Shown piece by piece: positions 35,376-49,479 of a stretch of 64,000 nucleotides of DNA. Location of the stretch: assembly GCF_036370855.1 (NCBI RefSeq), contig NC_088099.1, positions 146,523,017 through 146,587,016 of the forward strand. Reading direction: 5' to 3'. The notes beneath the pieces were generated by a model. It worked only from the letters and a program-made list of their open reading frames with translations, made no database searches and was not told the origin of the DNA. Position numbers and translations under genes: made by a program. Positions within the stretch are counted from its first letter, which is position 1, and each line of letters opens with the position of its first letter. The DNA comes from Dromaius novaehollandiae. Its lineage: Eukaryota; Chordata; Aves; Casuariiformes; Dromaiidae.

Positions 35376-38300
35376 GTGCAGTTTTACTCTAAACAGTGAT
35401 TGTGGGTAAATGGATCTCTTGTAGGCAATAGACTTGTTCTCAAGCACATCTGGGGAATTCACTCTCTAAAATAAGTTTTTGACACATTTTATTCCTGCTA
35501 ACGCTGCAGAACTTCCTCACCCAAGACAGCACATTTCTATTCCAGCTCCTTCCTCATCAACAGCCGCAAGCCACAGCCCTCACTGCTGAGGGAGGAAGAC
35601 CCAGAAAAAGCCTCTCTGGCTTTCACAGCTGATCTTACACTCCACTGGCAAACCTGGAAATACACATTTTCGCTTGTCAGCTAGGCGAAACTGTGAGTTG
35701 ACTAGAAAGACAAATTTCTGCAGTGCCTGGCAAGGCAACTTCTCTGAATGCAACTGACTTTTTAATGTCAGCACAGAGCGGACAGGACCTTTGAAAGTCT
35801 TGCCCAAAAGCCCTTCGCAGAGCAGGCGGTGTCCTGCCTGTTTGGGCTACACAAATACTTCACAGTGCTGGAAATGGGGTTGCACGGCGTAGTTTCTTAC
35901 AGCGGGGTAATTAGTGAAGTGCATGGTGTTCTTGCAGACGCGTATTTACTTAGGGGCAAAGGGGGAGTCAATATCTGACATAGCGTATTGCATCCCAGTG
36001 GGGCCGCTAGATATCCCCGCGAGATCCGCTGCCCTGCTGCCCACGGGCCCGTGGCTCCCTGCGGGCCTCCGGCACCTTTCCACACGGTGCTGCAGCTGGC
36101 CTGCGGCAGCCGGATCGCCGCGCGGGAGCTTTCCCCCGCGCCGCTCTCCACCCTCCCCAGCGATCCCGCTGCGTCTGTGACACATCTGCACCAAGCAGGG
36201 CCAGCACACGGGTGCAAGCTCGGTCGTACCATTCAGACAGGTACCCAGCTGATGGGTGCCACTATCTGCCAGCGCCTTGCAGCAAAGAGGGACGAGGGAG
36301 CAAGACGCTGTCCAGGAGGCTGCTGCCTTCCAAGGAGCCATCCAAGCTGTGACGCAGCTCCGTGGGAGCTCAGTTTGGTGTAGTTTGGGGCTGCAGCCAT
36401 CCTACCTGTCTCCCACCCCTGGCACCAGTGCAAGCACACAGTGACTGGTTAAGGGAGCTGGTTTGTCTGAACACTCATCTTTTTTATTCCCCCATGGTGT
36501 TAGCTTTCAGCTAGCTCAGCTCCCTGCGCTGGCTCCCTGCCAGCCCTGCGGGTTGCAGGGCCAGAAGAGGCTGGAGAGGAGGGTGAACCCATGGCAGCCC
36601 CGTTTCAGGCTGGTTTATGCTGCTGTGCAACAGCCCCCACGTTACCATCTCCTTTTGCAAACGCGGGAATACAACAGGCAGCCTTCCCTGCTTTGAGCCA
36701 GCTCCCCTGCCCCTTTCCTGCCTCCCGCTCCCACTGCCTTGTCACCGCGCTCCATCCTAATTTCCTGGCTTGTGCGCCAGTCAGCCCACCTTGGCCGGTG
36801 TGGTGCCAGCCCCCCGGGCTGAGCTCACACGCCACCACGTGAGACCTGAGAGCGGTTGTGTCCACCCAGCGCAGAGCTGCGAGCTCCAGGAGCTCAGCTC
36901 TGCACCAGCCTGACAGAGGGAGCAACAAAGTCAGTTAATCGGTACAAGTTTGTCACCTCTCTAATCATACAAAGTCCAGGCTGGCTTCTTTGGCCATATA
37001 AAGCTCAGATGAGCATTTCCTGTCAATAAAAATCTTAAAGTAGCATTTCTCTATCAGTACAAATGTATAAAGTCCTAGCAGGACATACACTGCAGATGCT
37101 GTTAATAAGACTTTGATATGGTTAGTTTTCCCACTCTTGAAATTCATTGCAAAGCAGCACTAAAGGCCCAGTGGACTTTGAGCAGGGTTGCAAGGGAGAC
37201 GGATGAAATTTCAGATGCTGGAAGTGCTGGAGTTTTGGGCTGCCTTCTCACGGGATCCCAAACCCATGGCTCTCTTCTTCCAGCCAAACAGAACATCTGG
37301 CAGTGCCATTCTCATGGCCTGATGGAAACACAGATCTCACTGGGTTTCCCCAAACCTTTGTAGAAATGTGCTTGCTTTGTCCTTTAGTCATACGCAATGG
37401 GAGGAGACCGTCCCAGGCTGGGCCCACCTGCAGAAGGGCCCATGCAATCTCTAGCCAGGTTTCGCCAGGCTCCCTGCCCTCGTCCTTCTTCCAGTGTCCG
37501 CAGATCACTGCTCACCAGTGCTGCAGCCCCAGCCTCCCTGCCCCGTGCTGGCCCTGTAGCTTGAAATGCTGAGCAGCAGGACTGCGATCAGCCAGTCCTG
37601 TACAGCAAACATGGGGGGCCATCCCCCCCAAAGGCTGTGCATCCCCGAAAAACCCGGGCAGAGGAGGAGAGGTGGGAAGGAGTCACTATTTCCCAAGTCT
37701 CCCAAGAGTGGGACAAGGCTCCAAGGATGGCATCTCAGAGTGGGGCCATGACTCTTTCCTTTAACTTGGCTTCCCAGGGAAGTGGATAATGCCTGCATGT
37801 TACTTCTCTGGCTTTACAGGATCCATGCCTGAAGCATCCTGAAGGGACCTGAAAGTGAAGAAGGGAAAAAACAAAGAAGGAAATGTTTGGTGACCTCATT
37901 TGAGCTCTGAGAAATGCAGAAACACTCAGGAATGGAGAGTGTTTCTTTGGGAGGAGCAAAGGCCAGGGAATGCAGGAGAACCCTTGTCCTGATCAAAGAA
38001 CTGGTGAAAAAACATTCCGGGAGGTGGAGTCACCTTTGATGTTGTGAGCAGATTATAAAGCCATGCCACACCAGTTCCTGAGATTCCTAGACAGGGAAAG
38101 CTGGTCACACACACTGGGAGATTTTCCACTATGAGCCAAAAACTCCCAGTCTTGTATACTGAAATCTCTCCTGTCCTTTAATTTAAACCCCTTGCATTTG
38201 CTCTGTTTGCATGACATCAAAGCATTGCATTTTCTAGAAAAATTTTGTTTTGTAGTAATATTTATCTTCACTTTAAAGCTGGATTTTATTTTTTTCTTGT

Positions 38301-41300
38301 ACTAAAATAATCCAATTTATAGTCCAATATAGAAAATCCATCAAGATTTAGAATGGGTTTACCAAGCTTGTGTAAAGATGCTGCAGGGGAACAGGGAAGC
38401 CCCACAGGCCAGCACAGAGGTACTCAAACCGGTTATGCACAAGTTCTACAATTTTATACATTCATGAGCGTACTCAGGCACTCCAAAGAAATCTCGCAGA
38501 ACAATAATACAAAGCCTCCCCCTCTTCTCCACCTCCCGCCTCCCAGCACATGGCCCTGCAGGGAAACGCGCTGTGCTACTGTTGACGTTTCCCTCAAGCA
38601 GACTCACAGCCATGGCAGTATGAAAAATTAATACAGGAGTACAGAGTGCATCAACAAACGCTGACATACCTCCCACAGTTAACTGACATCCCCCATTCTA
38701 TTTAAAATTAATAAAGGCTTGCCGAGCATGCAGAGCTCACACCTCATAGCAAAGGAAGTGTCCCACACAGCTCAGCACGTCATGTCACTGTATCAGTGAT
38801 GCTCTGTACCACAAATCATGACAAATATCCCAAGGATTATGTCAGGCCTGTGTTCAAGGTGTTGCTCTCAGCACAGGTGTAGGAGGGCTGTCTGACGCAT
38901 GCTCTAGAAATTGCCACTCTAATGGGTGCATGACACGGGCTGCTGAAACAGCCTAGGAGTATCTGAAGCTCTGCTCTGCAGCCTGGGAGAGTCCCTCCTC
39001 CCTTCTGGTGCAGACGGCGGGCAGTTATAACTGAAGACCAGTATTGCTTGGCTCGTCGATCCAGCTCGTGTCTGCAGCACAGCTTTTCACAACCGGAAGC
39101 CACACTGCACTGCTGTGCTGTCGCTGGTAGTTAGACGTCTCTCTTCTCTGATCCAGATGTCCCATAAACATTTTGTTCAGCCTTGCAGGAAGGGGACAGA
39201 CAGGATCTTCGAGAAACTGCAGGAGAAACCTTGGCACTGCTGATGGCACTCTTAGTCGTGACAGCAGTCCACACTTCTTCCAGCACGGGAGGCAGGTGGC
39301 AGTCCGGTGAACCGTGTGCTTTGTAAAGACCACGACCTCTTAACATTTGTAAACTTTTCACAGACCCCGAAGTACAGCAGAGAAATCCTAGATGAAGCTT
39401 TATTGGAAAGCTGTGGGGTTGGGAGTCCCGCCAGTCGTGGTGTCCAAGATGGGGCTGCCCAGGCGGGTAGCAGTGACCCCGCAGCTATATGGTTTGCCCC
39501 ATCTAGGTTAGGGCTGCGTCCAGCTATGAGGACCTGTCTGTACTTGTTAACTCCAAGCCTTGGTTCAAGGAGAGTAACAGAAAGGCCTGTGCTGCCAGCT
39601 AAGCCAGTGAAATTAGGGACCCTCGTATGTGACAGTAGCAATGTCACCATTTCCCTTGGGAACTGGGGGCTTCCACATTCAGCGCTGGCGACACCTTTCC
39701 AAGTGGTGATGGCTGTTTACTTTCAAGCAGATCATCTCATGTGGGCAGGCTGCCGTGGGGGCTCTCAGATGAACTGCGTGCCGAAAAGTGCCCTGCACTT
39801 CTTCTTCTCGAAAAGGTCCTGTGGGCCAGCGGTGGCCTGAAGCATGCTCCTCTCCCACAGAGGGGAGAAAATGGTGTGAGGAGGCATGAAGACATCTCAC
39901 AGAAAGTTCCTTCAGGAAAGCACCTTGCTAAGCCATACTGAGCTCCTCCTGTTCCTCATCTGCCTTCTTGCTCTTTTGGCACCAATGCAGGCGAGGAAGA
40001 GGAAGCCGGAAAATGGCAGCCAAAATTGTGGGGGGGAGTTGTGCCTGGTTTGAAAACTTGCATCTGTCCAGCACTGATATGCCAAATATATTCACAGCAA
40101 CTGCTACATATGCCCTATTACCAGCCCAGTTACACTGGGGAGAGCTGCTTTGTCCATAGTGATTTGTCAGGAACTTGAAAAATGATACCAGCTCCTCCCC
40201 CCAAAAGGTGAATCATAAGGAATTAATAGTTCGAACATCTACATGGAAATGAGTGACTTCTGGCTACACTCTGTTACTCTGTCCCACCATGGCCCACAGG
40301 AACGATCCCACAGCCCAATGGCACCACAGGGCAACATGAGATCCCAGCTCACGGTGCTGGCTGTGTCCTCCCTCCCTTTCTCCCAGTGGAAATAATGACT
40401 CGTAGCAAAGTAAAAGCTGTGTGTTCATCTGGAGACTGTTCCTGCATACTAGTTTGTATGAAGTAATTACGTTGCAACACCACACTTCAAAGTAAACTCC
40501 TTTGTGTAGCCAGCCCTGGGAAAGAGAAAAGAGCTGCTCCCCAAATCTTGGCTGGGATTTGAGCCTGTGGTTCTGTGAGAGCTTCAAACTCTTTTCATTT
40601 AGGCCATGGAGTTACCTCCTTGAAAAAGGTACCAAAATCCACTTTGATTTTCAGTTTCTAGTCTATACACATAGGCTGAATCAAAGTAACTTAAATCATG
40701 GCTTTGATTCCCATTCCCAGGGCCAGTGTAAGATGTAGTTTCACAGGCTTCCTGCTCTTCATTATCATCTGCTTGCTGGGGATTCGTACCTCCCCAGCAG
40801 GACCGGGGCACCTCGGTGTGTGTGTGTGCATCGCTACGCTCTGATGCTCACAGCTTGCCAAGGCAGTATTGAAACTCAAGCACTCACGACCAGACACAAT
40901 TGAGAGAGCTGATCAAGTAACATATACCTTGAAACACACTTACTCTGTTCTCCAGGATAATATACTTGCTATTCTGATTTAGCAGTGTTTATATATGCCC
41001 ATACCCAGTTGTTTACATCAGACTTTGTAATTGCCTCCACAGAGCTGTTTTGTTGTTTCTGGGGGTGAGGTAATTTCTGTTTGTGCTGGTTTGCTGACAC
41101 ACACCTTGCGGCATTAAAGGCGTTTGGAATGCTGCCTTCCGACTGTGTTGCCCAGACCCTTTTAGAGAGTGTCATACCTGTTTTCTCGTACAGCGGTCCC
41201 CGTAACTTCTGTCTCAGTGCAAAATATGGGGAAGCTGACTTTCTGTCATTAAAAAGCCTCTTGTACGACTGACGTTGAGACAGGTTAATTTGATCTACAC

Positions 41301-41740
41301 TTACTGCAAAATAGGATGGATCTTCAGCTGTGCTAATGCACGACTTAGTCTGAATCAAAGAGGGGCCAAAGGTTTAATCAAGCCATTAGGCCACCTTTCA
41401 GCAACCTTATTTCTCAGAGACCAGAGGGGCTCCACACCTAACCCATGTTTAACATTGTCCCAGTTTAACCAATGATGCCCCTTTGGCCTGGGATGGATGA
41501 ACTGGTGTTCCTCTGGGCTTGGATGCTCCCTGTCATGTCTAAGAGTATGTGGTCACTTTGCACATGAGCTGGGTGGTGGAAGGGGACCCAAGCAGGAATA
41601 GACCAGGTTCAGCTCAAATTTGACTCTTGGCCAAGGGATGGGAAGAAGATGGGGGCATTTAGCTATGGTCTGCCTCTGCCAGAGGGGTCCTGGTTTAGCT
41701 GGAGGCACTGCAGTGATGTGAGTGGGTCCCTGGAAAGGGG
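35376..41740. other. intergenic; no gene seen
   Basis: A GC-rich patch at 35990-36230 and even-composition DNA elsewhere. An AT-rich, non-repetitive block at 36920-37140 looks like possible conserved noncoding sequence. No exon can be supported. Confidence 0.5.
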
Positions 41741-41744
41741 CTAA

Positions 41745-41905
41745 AGGGACATTTATTTCCGGTCCTGCCATTTGCTTGCTAGATGACCTAGAGCAAATCG
41801 ACCATCTACTTGATACTATCGGTGCTGTGTCCATACAGTGGGTACAAAAATATCTACCTCTGAAAACACTTTGGGATCCACCAGTGGGAAGTGATATCTA
41901 TGGTA
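41745..41905 (+). repeat. MIR-like amniote CORE-SINE
   Basis: CCGGTCCTGCCATTTGCTTG, then CTAGATGACCTAGAGCAAAT, GGGTACAAAAATATCTACCT, and CACTTTGGGATCCACCAGTG with GGAAGTG follow the MIR/CORE-SINE order: 'cggctctgccacttgctagctgtgtgacctt.gggcaa', then the 'aaatgggtacaataatatctacct' block, then 'tttgagatcct...ggaaagtgc'. This is the best preserved old SINE in the window. Confidence 0.7.
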
Positions 41906-42939
41906 TCTCTGTCTCTCTGCTCCTCGTGCATGGATCCTGATTTGTTTGTTATCAACAGAAAATAAATGACGAGGTGAGACCGTATCCCCTTCTCCTCCAG
42001 CTTTCCCCAGCCATGGCGCTTTGGCATGCTCCTGGGCCGCAGGAGAAGAGCATTTGAACTTGCTGGGGCCATGGAAGCTCCTAGGCGCTGGCTGGCAAAG
42101 GCTGGCGAGTCTCACTGCTGCCTTTGAGGAGGTCCCACTCCAGGTGTTTACTCAGAGCTTGTGACGGATGTCATCACCGCCGCAGTGACTTGGCAGGACC
42201 GAACCTCCCTGTGCCCTAACTCCTGCAGGGCAAAAGTCCAGCGTCCTCCCCTAAGAGGCTGACGAAGGCGGGCGTGTGGGGAAGTGCCAGCTTTTGCAGC
42301 AAGGCGGCTGAGATGAGCACACATGCCGAGGGCCACCAGCTCTGCCAGGAGGGACAGACCTCCGGCAGGGGGATGAGAACAGAGAGCTGGAAACCTGCAA
42401 AACCGCACCTTAAACTGGCTCTGGGAGTGCGAATCAAAGTGATGATAGAAGTTAAATTGGTTCAGCTTCTGCGTACAGATGAGCCCTCTGATCTCTGAGC
42501 TCTCAAAAGGCCCCTAGGGACCATTACATTAGGTAAAGGCTACCAAAGTGCAGCTTGCCCCAGCCGTGCTTGTCTCACCCTCGGCAGGGGGGGAGAGGGA
42601 GCACGCGGGTGCTGGTGATGTCCCCGATTCCCGTGTATGAGGGAAGCATTCAGATGAACCATGACGGCAGCTTTCTGACCCTTTTGTTCCACCAAACTAG
42701 TGCAAACAAGCTCAACAGCTCACCCATTTTTTTTTTAACTTTTAGAAAGATTAACACCGATTTACATCTAAGGAATCAGGCTAATTTCAGTCTAAAGTGC
42801 TGGACGATTCCTCCTGGCTCCCAGGAGGGTAGCAGCATAACCCATTATTAGCTGTGCCAGTCACAGTTATTTCCTTCCCACACTTCCTTTCAGGTGTCAG
42901 ACTAGAATGCTGTTTCTTTTCTTCCTGAGAGCACTATTT

Positions 42940-43360
42940 TTAAAACTGGAGAGCTGAACATTATTAATATAGTAGGTGTTGTACTGTGCAGCCCATTATA
43001 TAATGGGGTGTTTATAGCTCTGATGCTCTTACCCAGTCCATTCGTAATCAGAAGTAATAGTACCACTTTACCATTTGCTCTGCTTGAGGATGCTGCAATA
43101 AATTCCGATGAGGCATGGCTTCGCTGCAGCTGCCGCCGGATGCACAGGCTGTGTGCATTTTTGCTTCTTTAACGTTTATAGCTCTTCTACATTATATGAA
43201 TATCGTCAGTCCCGAGGATTCAGCTGTCATGAATCAACCCTCAAAAAATAATGAGATTTTACAAAATGTATGCATTTGGAGTGTTTTTTATTGGTCTTCA
43301 AGTGTTTCAGCCTTTGGGGCATGTTGTCAGGCTTTCCTCTGCCAGGCTTTCTGCCACAAG
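42940..43360. promoter_or_regulatory. candidate conserved noncoding element
   Basis: About 400 bp of AT-rich, CpG-poor, non-repetitive DNA with many homeodomain-type sites (ATTATTAATATAG, CGTAATCAG, TTTTTATTGG) and a POU-like ATGCATTTGG. The texture resembles developmental enhancers. Conservation could not be tested. Confidence 0.3.
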
Positions 43361-46184
43361 CTTACTTTAAAAAAAGGAAAAAGAAAACTGAGATTCACAT
43401 ATGAATGTGTGACGCCAGCAGCTGGCCCCTAACAAAATCACCTGATATCGTGAAACTTGAGAGAACGTCGTAAGAGTTGTCGGTGTAGTCAGACAGATCC
43501 TCCCCGGCGTGACAGGCCAACATAGCTCAGCACAACCGGATACAAACAGCAGTAAAACAACGTCATACAGAGCGCGTACACCGGTGCCTGTGTGTGGGAA
43601 TAGCAGCCCTTACCTCCAGCTGGTCGCTGTGGTGAGCTCCCTCCGCGCAAGGAGGGGCAAAGTGCTCCTTTTTGAGGAGGCAGTGACAGGAGCCAACGGC
43701 TGGCCTGGCGGGAGCTGGGCAGAGCCCAGAGCATGGGATATGGACACTTTTGGGGTGGCAAGGATGGGTTCAGCAGCGCACACTCTCCCGAGCCCCTTGC
43801 TCATTGCTGCTGCCTGCTCCTCTGCGAGGTCCCAGCGTGAAGCAGATAAGGGAATCGATCCAGGTTAAAAATAGCCGTGCGTCTCCCTCCCTGCCCCTCT
43901 CCTCCCAGCGCTAAAGCATTACTGGAAAGCTGCAGTTTCCTCACCCCGTTCCCAGGGCGGCCCTGCAGCGGCAGCCACGGCACGGCTGGAGGGGCAGCGC
44001 GGCGGCAGTGCCGGGGGTGGGCGGCACGCGGCCGGGCCTCGGAGAGCTGTCGCAGGGCTGATTGCAGACCTAGGGAGGGCTGGTCACCACCAGCTCCTTC
44101 CTGATGGCCCTGGAGCGCCTGAGCCCAGCCTCTACAGATGTTTAAAACTTCGGCTACCTTTCGCTCTTCTGAGCTGCCGTTGGCTGCTGTCTCTGCCTCA
44201 GGCTGCTCCTCTCTGAACTCCGCACCCTGCCTGCTCCCCGCGCTCACGTTCTCCATCTACAGGATTTTCCATTCCTGTTGCCCTCCCCGTCTTTCTTTCC
44301 TTTCCTTCTTTATCCCCATCTCCCCTTGCTTTCTTATCTCCGCACTGATCAGCTCTTAATCCCCTCCATCGTTCCTTCTCTGGCGAGCCTTTCCTGACAC
44401 TCGCACTGTATTTCCAAACAAACAGAGCATAATGAGCCGAAAAGCCGAGAGGAGCAATGCTGCAGGAGCGTGTTCTCCTTTGTGCGGTCTGCGAGCGCGT
44501 GCAGGAGCGCTCGTCATTACTTCAGCGCACGCTGGCGAGACGCGGCGCTCCTTTTCCCCAGCCTTGATCTTCTTCATCTTTTAAAAGCATTCCCCGGTGA
44601 CAGAGACTGTATTTCCCTGTTAGTATGCGCAATTTCTAGCACGTCTGATCACTCCTGCAATATAAATGCTGAGTAATAGTAAAAACAATACACAAAGCAC
44701 TCACCACCTGCGAGCCTAGGCTGCCTGGAATTGCGCGCTTTAGCAGCAGCTCTGAGAGTCACCCGCTTATATAACACTAAGGGCCTGGGAGCATCCTCCA
44801 GAGGTGACTAGGTGTCCTTATCCTCATGCCACACGCGAGCAACGGTGACTCACCGTGAGACATGTAACGTGTCTCTAGCAGCGGGAAGGGGGAAGCGAAG
44901 TTTGCTAAACGCTTATGCCGTGCTTTCAGTGTTTCGCCTCCTCTTCAGCCGTGGTGGTGGGAACCAGGACGTGATTTCAGAGGGGAGAGGAACCAAAGCT
45001 TGCATGGGCTGAGCGATTTTATGAGTCCCCTGACTGCAGCCACAGCGGAGTCAGTGGATTGCGAAGCGGTAAATGAGAAGGAAATATAAGGTCCACCTCT
45101 GTTTGCTAACATCCTTTATTCCTTTTGTAAGTAATGCTCTCAGCCAGCGTTTCCCAAAGGGGAATCTGGAGGGAATCACACGGCCTCCACATGGACTTAT
45201 GTAAGAGAGGAAGCAGCTGGTCCCTGACATTTATTGCTGTACTTCAGCTGGCAAACTTTGCTTGAAACACTGCACACAAATGCATTTCTCCGCGTTATTT
45301 GCATCCTCCCTCATTTGGTTCAATTAATTAACCCTTCAAGCGAAAAAAGTTCCCCTGCGAGCTTGTCTCCTCCAGGCCCGGGAGGGCCGGCGCAGAGGCC
45401 GGGTAAGGCTCAGGTGCTGCTGGACGCAGGTTTGTTCCTGTTCTTATTTTAGCTGAGCCAGTTCCCCCTCCCTGGCAAATATGCGATAATGCAGTTTGTT
45501 TGTAGCAAGTATCATGCACGGCACAGCTGTACCATGGATTACGTAACGCCAGTGACTCAGAGCAGAGTTGTGGGGCCACCAAGTCCATTCCTTTGCCAGG
45601 ACAACAGCGTTCGCCGTGTACCAACCTATGGGCTTTACCCACGCTAACCAAGCTTCACAGCTTTTCTCTGAGGTGCGTAAGACTGTTGACATTTTTCAGA
45701 TGTAGGAACTGAGAAACGAGTGTTGCTGCCAGTAACATCGAGCACCGGCGGCTGTGCAGCAGCTGCACCTCTGCTAGTGCCGCGGCAGGAGGAAGACCCC
45801 GGCCGCGTGCGGTGGGCAGGAGGGCTGGGGCTCGCTTTCAGCTGGCGCTGGCCACAAAAATGTCCCGGCACTCCGTCCTTTTTCCCAGCCGCCGGTCTCA
45901 GCTGAGCTGGGGCACAGGAGCCTCTCTCAGCCATAGCCTTTTTCCCTGTGGCTCAGATCAGAGGGAATGTTACTCACTTTCACACCATTTTACATCATCC
46001 TCTGTCACAGCAGGGACCACTAGCTGCTCTTGTAGAATACCGCTATTGCAAAACAGCGGGCAAATAATGTAGGAAATGGGAAAAAACCTACAGGTACCCT
46101 CCCAGTACCAACTTAGTACCAGAAATACTCTCAGGTGGGAGATTTATAATCAAAGTCAAAATGCAGGTGAGTTTTTGACTCTAG

Positions 46185-46335
46185 ACTGAAGTCCATTGAA
46201 GTCATGGGGAAAAAATGCTCCCTAATTTCACTGAGACCAAGACTTGGGTTTGGAATAAGGGGCTTAATTATTGCTCGCTGAAGTCAATGGCAAGAACTTC
46301 AGCCCCTGGTTCAGCTTCTGGTGTCAGCACCGCCT
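46185..46335. repeat. old sauropsid repeat remnant
   Basis: GAAGTCCATTGAAGTCATGG and GCTGAAGTCAATGGCAAGAA resemble the 'ATTGAAGTCAATGG' modules common in decayed sauropsid interspersed repeats. Short and diverged. Confidence 0.4.
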
Positions 46336-47859
46336 TGAACCAGCTGAAGCCGTTGCTGTTTACCCTGTTTCCACCAGCCAACCGCTCATGCCTGCCGCCA
46401 GCCTCCTGCCTTGCACCAGCCCAAGTGTTTGTGTAACCAGGCAGTAAACTGCATTAGGAAACAATCCAGCAAAAATATATATGTTCCCTGGCGCCATTCA
46501 TGACATGGCTGCCCAAGCCAGCACAACGGCAAGGTGGCACAGGGTCGAGGACAAGCGAGGAGATGTCCCTGCTCACCGCTGCCACCAAGACGCTGTTCCC
46601 CTGCAGGATGCTCTCAGCCTGACATGACCACGGAGGCCGAGCTACTCTGGTGGCATTGCTGGGAAAAGCGGGGACTCTTTGCTCCCGCCACTTCTCTGCT
46701 GCTGGCTCCGGCGTTCGCTGGATGCCTCCCTGAACTGGCTCAACTCACTACCCCAGCAGAAAACTGAGCCGGCCAAAAAAAGGCTGGTTTTCTAACAGGC
46801 TGTTAGGTGGCTCAGCTGTCCTGTATAATTTCAGCCTCAGTGATCAGGTCCTTGCTCCGTGTCGCTTGTACAAAGACACGGGTTCGTGGCCGTGGGCCTC
46901 CCCGTGCTTAATGGAGATGATGCACATTTGCAATGTAAATACCAGAGAGCACAAGGCAAGGACATGGTGACTAGTGGTATTCTTTGGGCATCGCTACAGC
47001 GGTATTTTGTTTACTGAGCTTTTCCATCGCAGTTCAGGAATCACCGCATGGGCCCAGTCTGGCCTCTCCCGGGACCACCACTTTGAGGAGAGTTTCTGCT
47101 GGCACTGCTTTGCATTTTCTTCACTTTTTAATCCCAAACTGTTGCTGAGTTGGACATATCTGTTACGTGCAACCCCCCAAGTTTCACTTTTATATCATTC
47201 AAAAGCAGCTTAGCCAGGGGTGTTTTTTTCCCAGTTTCTCCCTCGGGACTTTGAACACCAGCTTTCAGCCTGAAAAAATATTTACAGCTGTGTTATATAA
47301 ACTAATGAAAAACAGTGTTTAAAATGAAAGCACTGGCACAACTTTATGGAGAACAGCAGTGGAAATAGCCATATGGTAATAAACAGGCTACCTGATATGG
47401 TTTGTTGTTTAACTCGTTGCTTACTTTAGAAACTTAGGCTTGTGTTTCCAAACACGTTCTCCAGTTCTGAGTCCTCTGAGACAGTTGCATGTATTGGTTT
47501 AGTCACCCAGACCTGAGTCCGGGCACTCTCGCGGGTATGTAGCCTTGGAGCCGTTCAGTGAGAAACAAGTCTGTCCGGGCAGGGACTGTCTGTCCTCCCA
47601 TATGCTTCACAGCACAGAGTGCATGGTAAATAAAGTTGGAGTTTCTAAGGTAAACACCAAGCAATCTTGTTAAAAAAAAAAAGGACAAGGAAACCTTTGG
47701 ACACAAACAGGTTTTCCTTTTTGCAGCTTGCCATTAGAAAAACAAAAAAAAAAAAGAGAGAGAGATTTTATATTACTGCAGCACTGACTTTCTCATGTGT
47801 AGCTGTGACAGTTTTCTATCTTGTGACAGCAATATCATGACGAGATATTTATAACATGC

Positions 47860-48010
47860 TAGGAAAAATGTTTCCTTTTTAAAGCCCATCACAGTAGCAT
47901 AATAACAAGCCTTGTAATCCGTCTTTCCTGTATACCGAAATCACCCGATGGAAATGAATTTTATAGGCTGACTGTTGGTGTGCATATTAAAGCCATTTCT
48001 AAGGAAAAGC
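47860..48010. promoter_or_regulatory. candidate conserved noncoding element
   Basis: AT-rich, non-repetitive block with CAGTAGCATAATAACAAGCC and GCATATTAAAGCCATTTC segments. The enhancer call rests on sequence texture only. Confidence 0.2.
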
Positions 48011-49479
48011 TGTAAAACATACATCCATACGCTGTGCTGTGCACACATGACTGCACACCGAGATTAGGCCACATGGCAGTAAAAATGCTTGTGCCCGGGC
48101 TAACGAGAGCCTCCGCAGTCGTTACCGCAGCCGAAGCCGCGCCGGCACCAGCGCGAGGGCGGGAACAGCGCTAGCACAGACCAGCCTTTACAGTAAATCG
48201 GCTGTAACATGGCTTGGCTGCAGGCCCGAGTAATAACTAATCAGTTTTATGTTAATTATTTGCTCTCCTTCTACATCTAGCAATAGCTACGGGACAGTGA
48301 TAAGCACAAATCACTGCAGTGCGTAGCTGAGTTTCAGAGAGTCTCTACTTCTTTGACATCGTTTGCCGATTGAGGAGAGACGCGAAAGGTTCTGTCCGTT
48401 CCCTTCGCCGCAGCTCCTTTCTTGCACCCTCTCATAAAGCGATATTCTAGAGGGGGTTTGTGAGGATAAACAGTGGCTCTCGTATGGCTCTCATCTGCCT
48501 GGATAGTGCATTCTGGAGCTCCCGCACACTTTTAACATGGTAATTCACCCTTATACAGTGCCTGCAAAACAGACGTGCTCTCTTGAGACACCCAGTAAAT
48601 GGGCTCCAGTTGGAATATATTTCCAAATCTAGACTGTGACCACAAAGCCGCTGGGCAGCAAAAGCACAGAGTGCCCCTCCATCCTCCTCCATCCCCCCTG
48701 GCCACAAGTCCCCAGTGCAGAATCACGGCCCAGCAGCAGAGCCAGCAGAGCTCTCTGCGGGAGCGCACGGCACTGGGAAATCGGTCCGGCTTTAGGAAGC
48801 TGGCACATTTTTTTTCCTGGGGTTACTTTTTTAAGCTCCCGTTACCGACGGGGCAGCATGTAGCAGCGCTGGCAGAGGCAGAGACAAATAGACAAATGTC
48901 AGAGATGGGAATACCTTTAGCTGGCATTGCCTTGAATGCTTCCCGTTGTGGATCTGTGACCTGAGAGCTGTGTCCCTCCCAGAAAGGCCATACTGGGAAA
49001 CCACTGGCTGCGAGGTGCGCTGACTCCCTAGCCAGTTCCACTGAGTGACCATCTGCCCCCTTACAAATCTGAACCTAGTACATCCTTTAGGCAAGAGACT
49101 TAGACCCACTGACATCTCTTAAGCGCTTTGGGAAGCGGTGCTCTCAAGCCCGTCAGTTTGGTCTCCATTGATGAGAACTTTGATTCTCCACTGGGATTTC
49201 TTGCCTCGTCATTTAGGGCTGCTGTGCACTTAAAAGGGTTGCCGATATACTTCCCTGCTAGAGACATCCCAGCGATCCCTGCAAGGGGACCTTGGCTCGA
49301 GAGGTCTTCGGTCAGGAGCATGGCTTTGCCAGCATAACTTTTAAGCTGTTGTAAGTATTTTCAGGTGCAGGTAAAATACTACCAAATCCCAAATATACAC
49401 TCCTTGATGTGCACTTTGCACAAGTACAAATGGCTAACCCCAGCGCAAGACAGAAGAGAATTAGGCCCAAGAGAGATAA

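Noticed and set aside
43801-44256. 151-aa minus-strand open frame
   Set aside because: No known family resemblance. It lies in GC-rich DNA with overlapping plus-strand frames and has no supporting splice or promoter signals.
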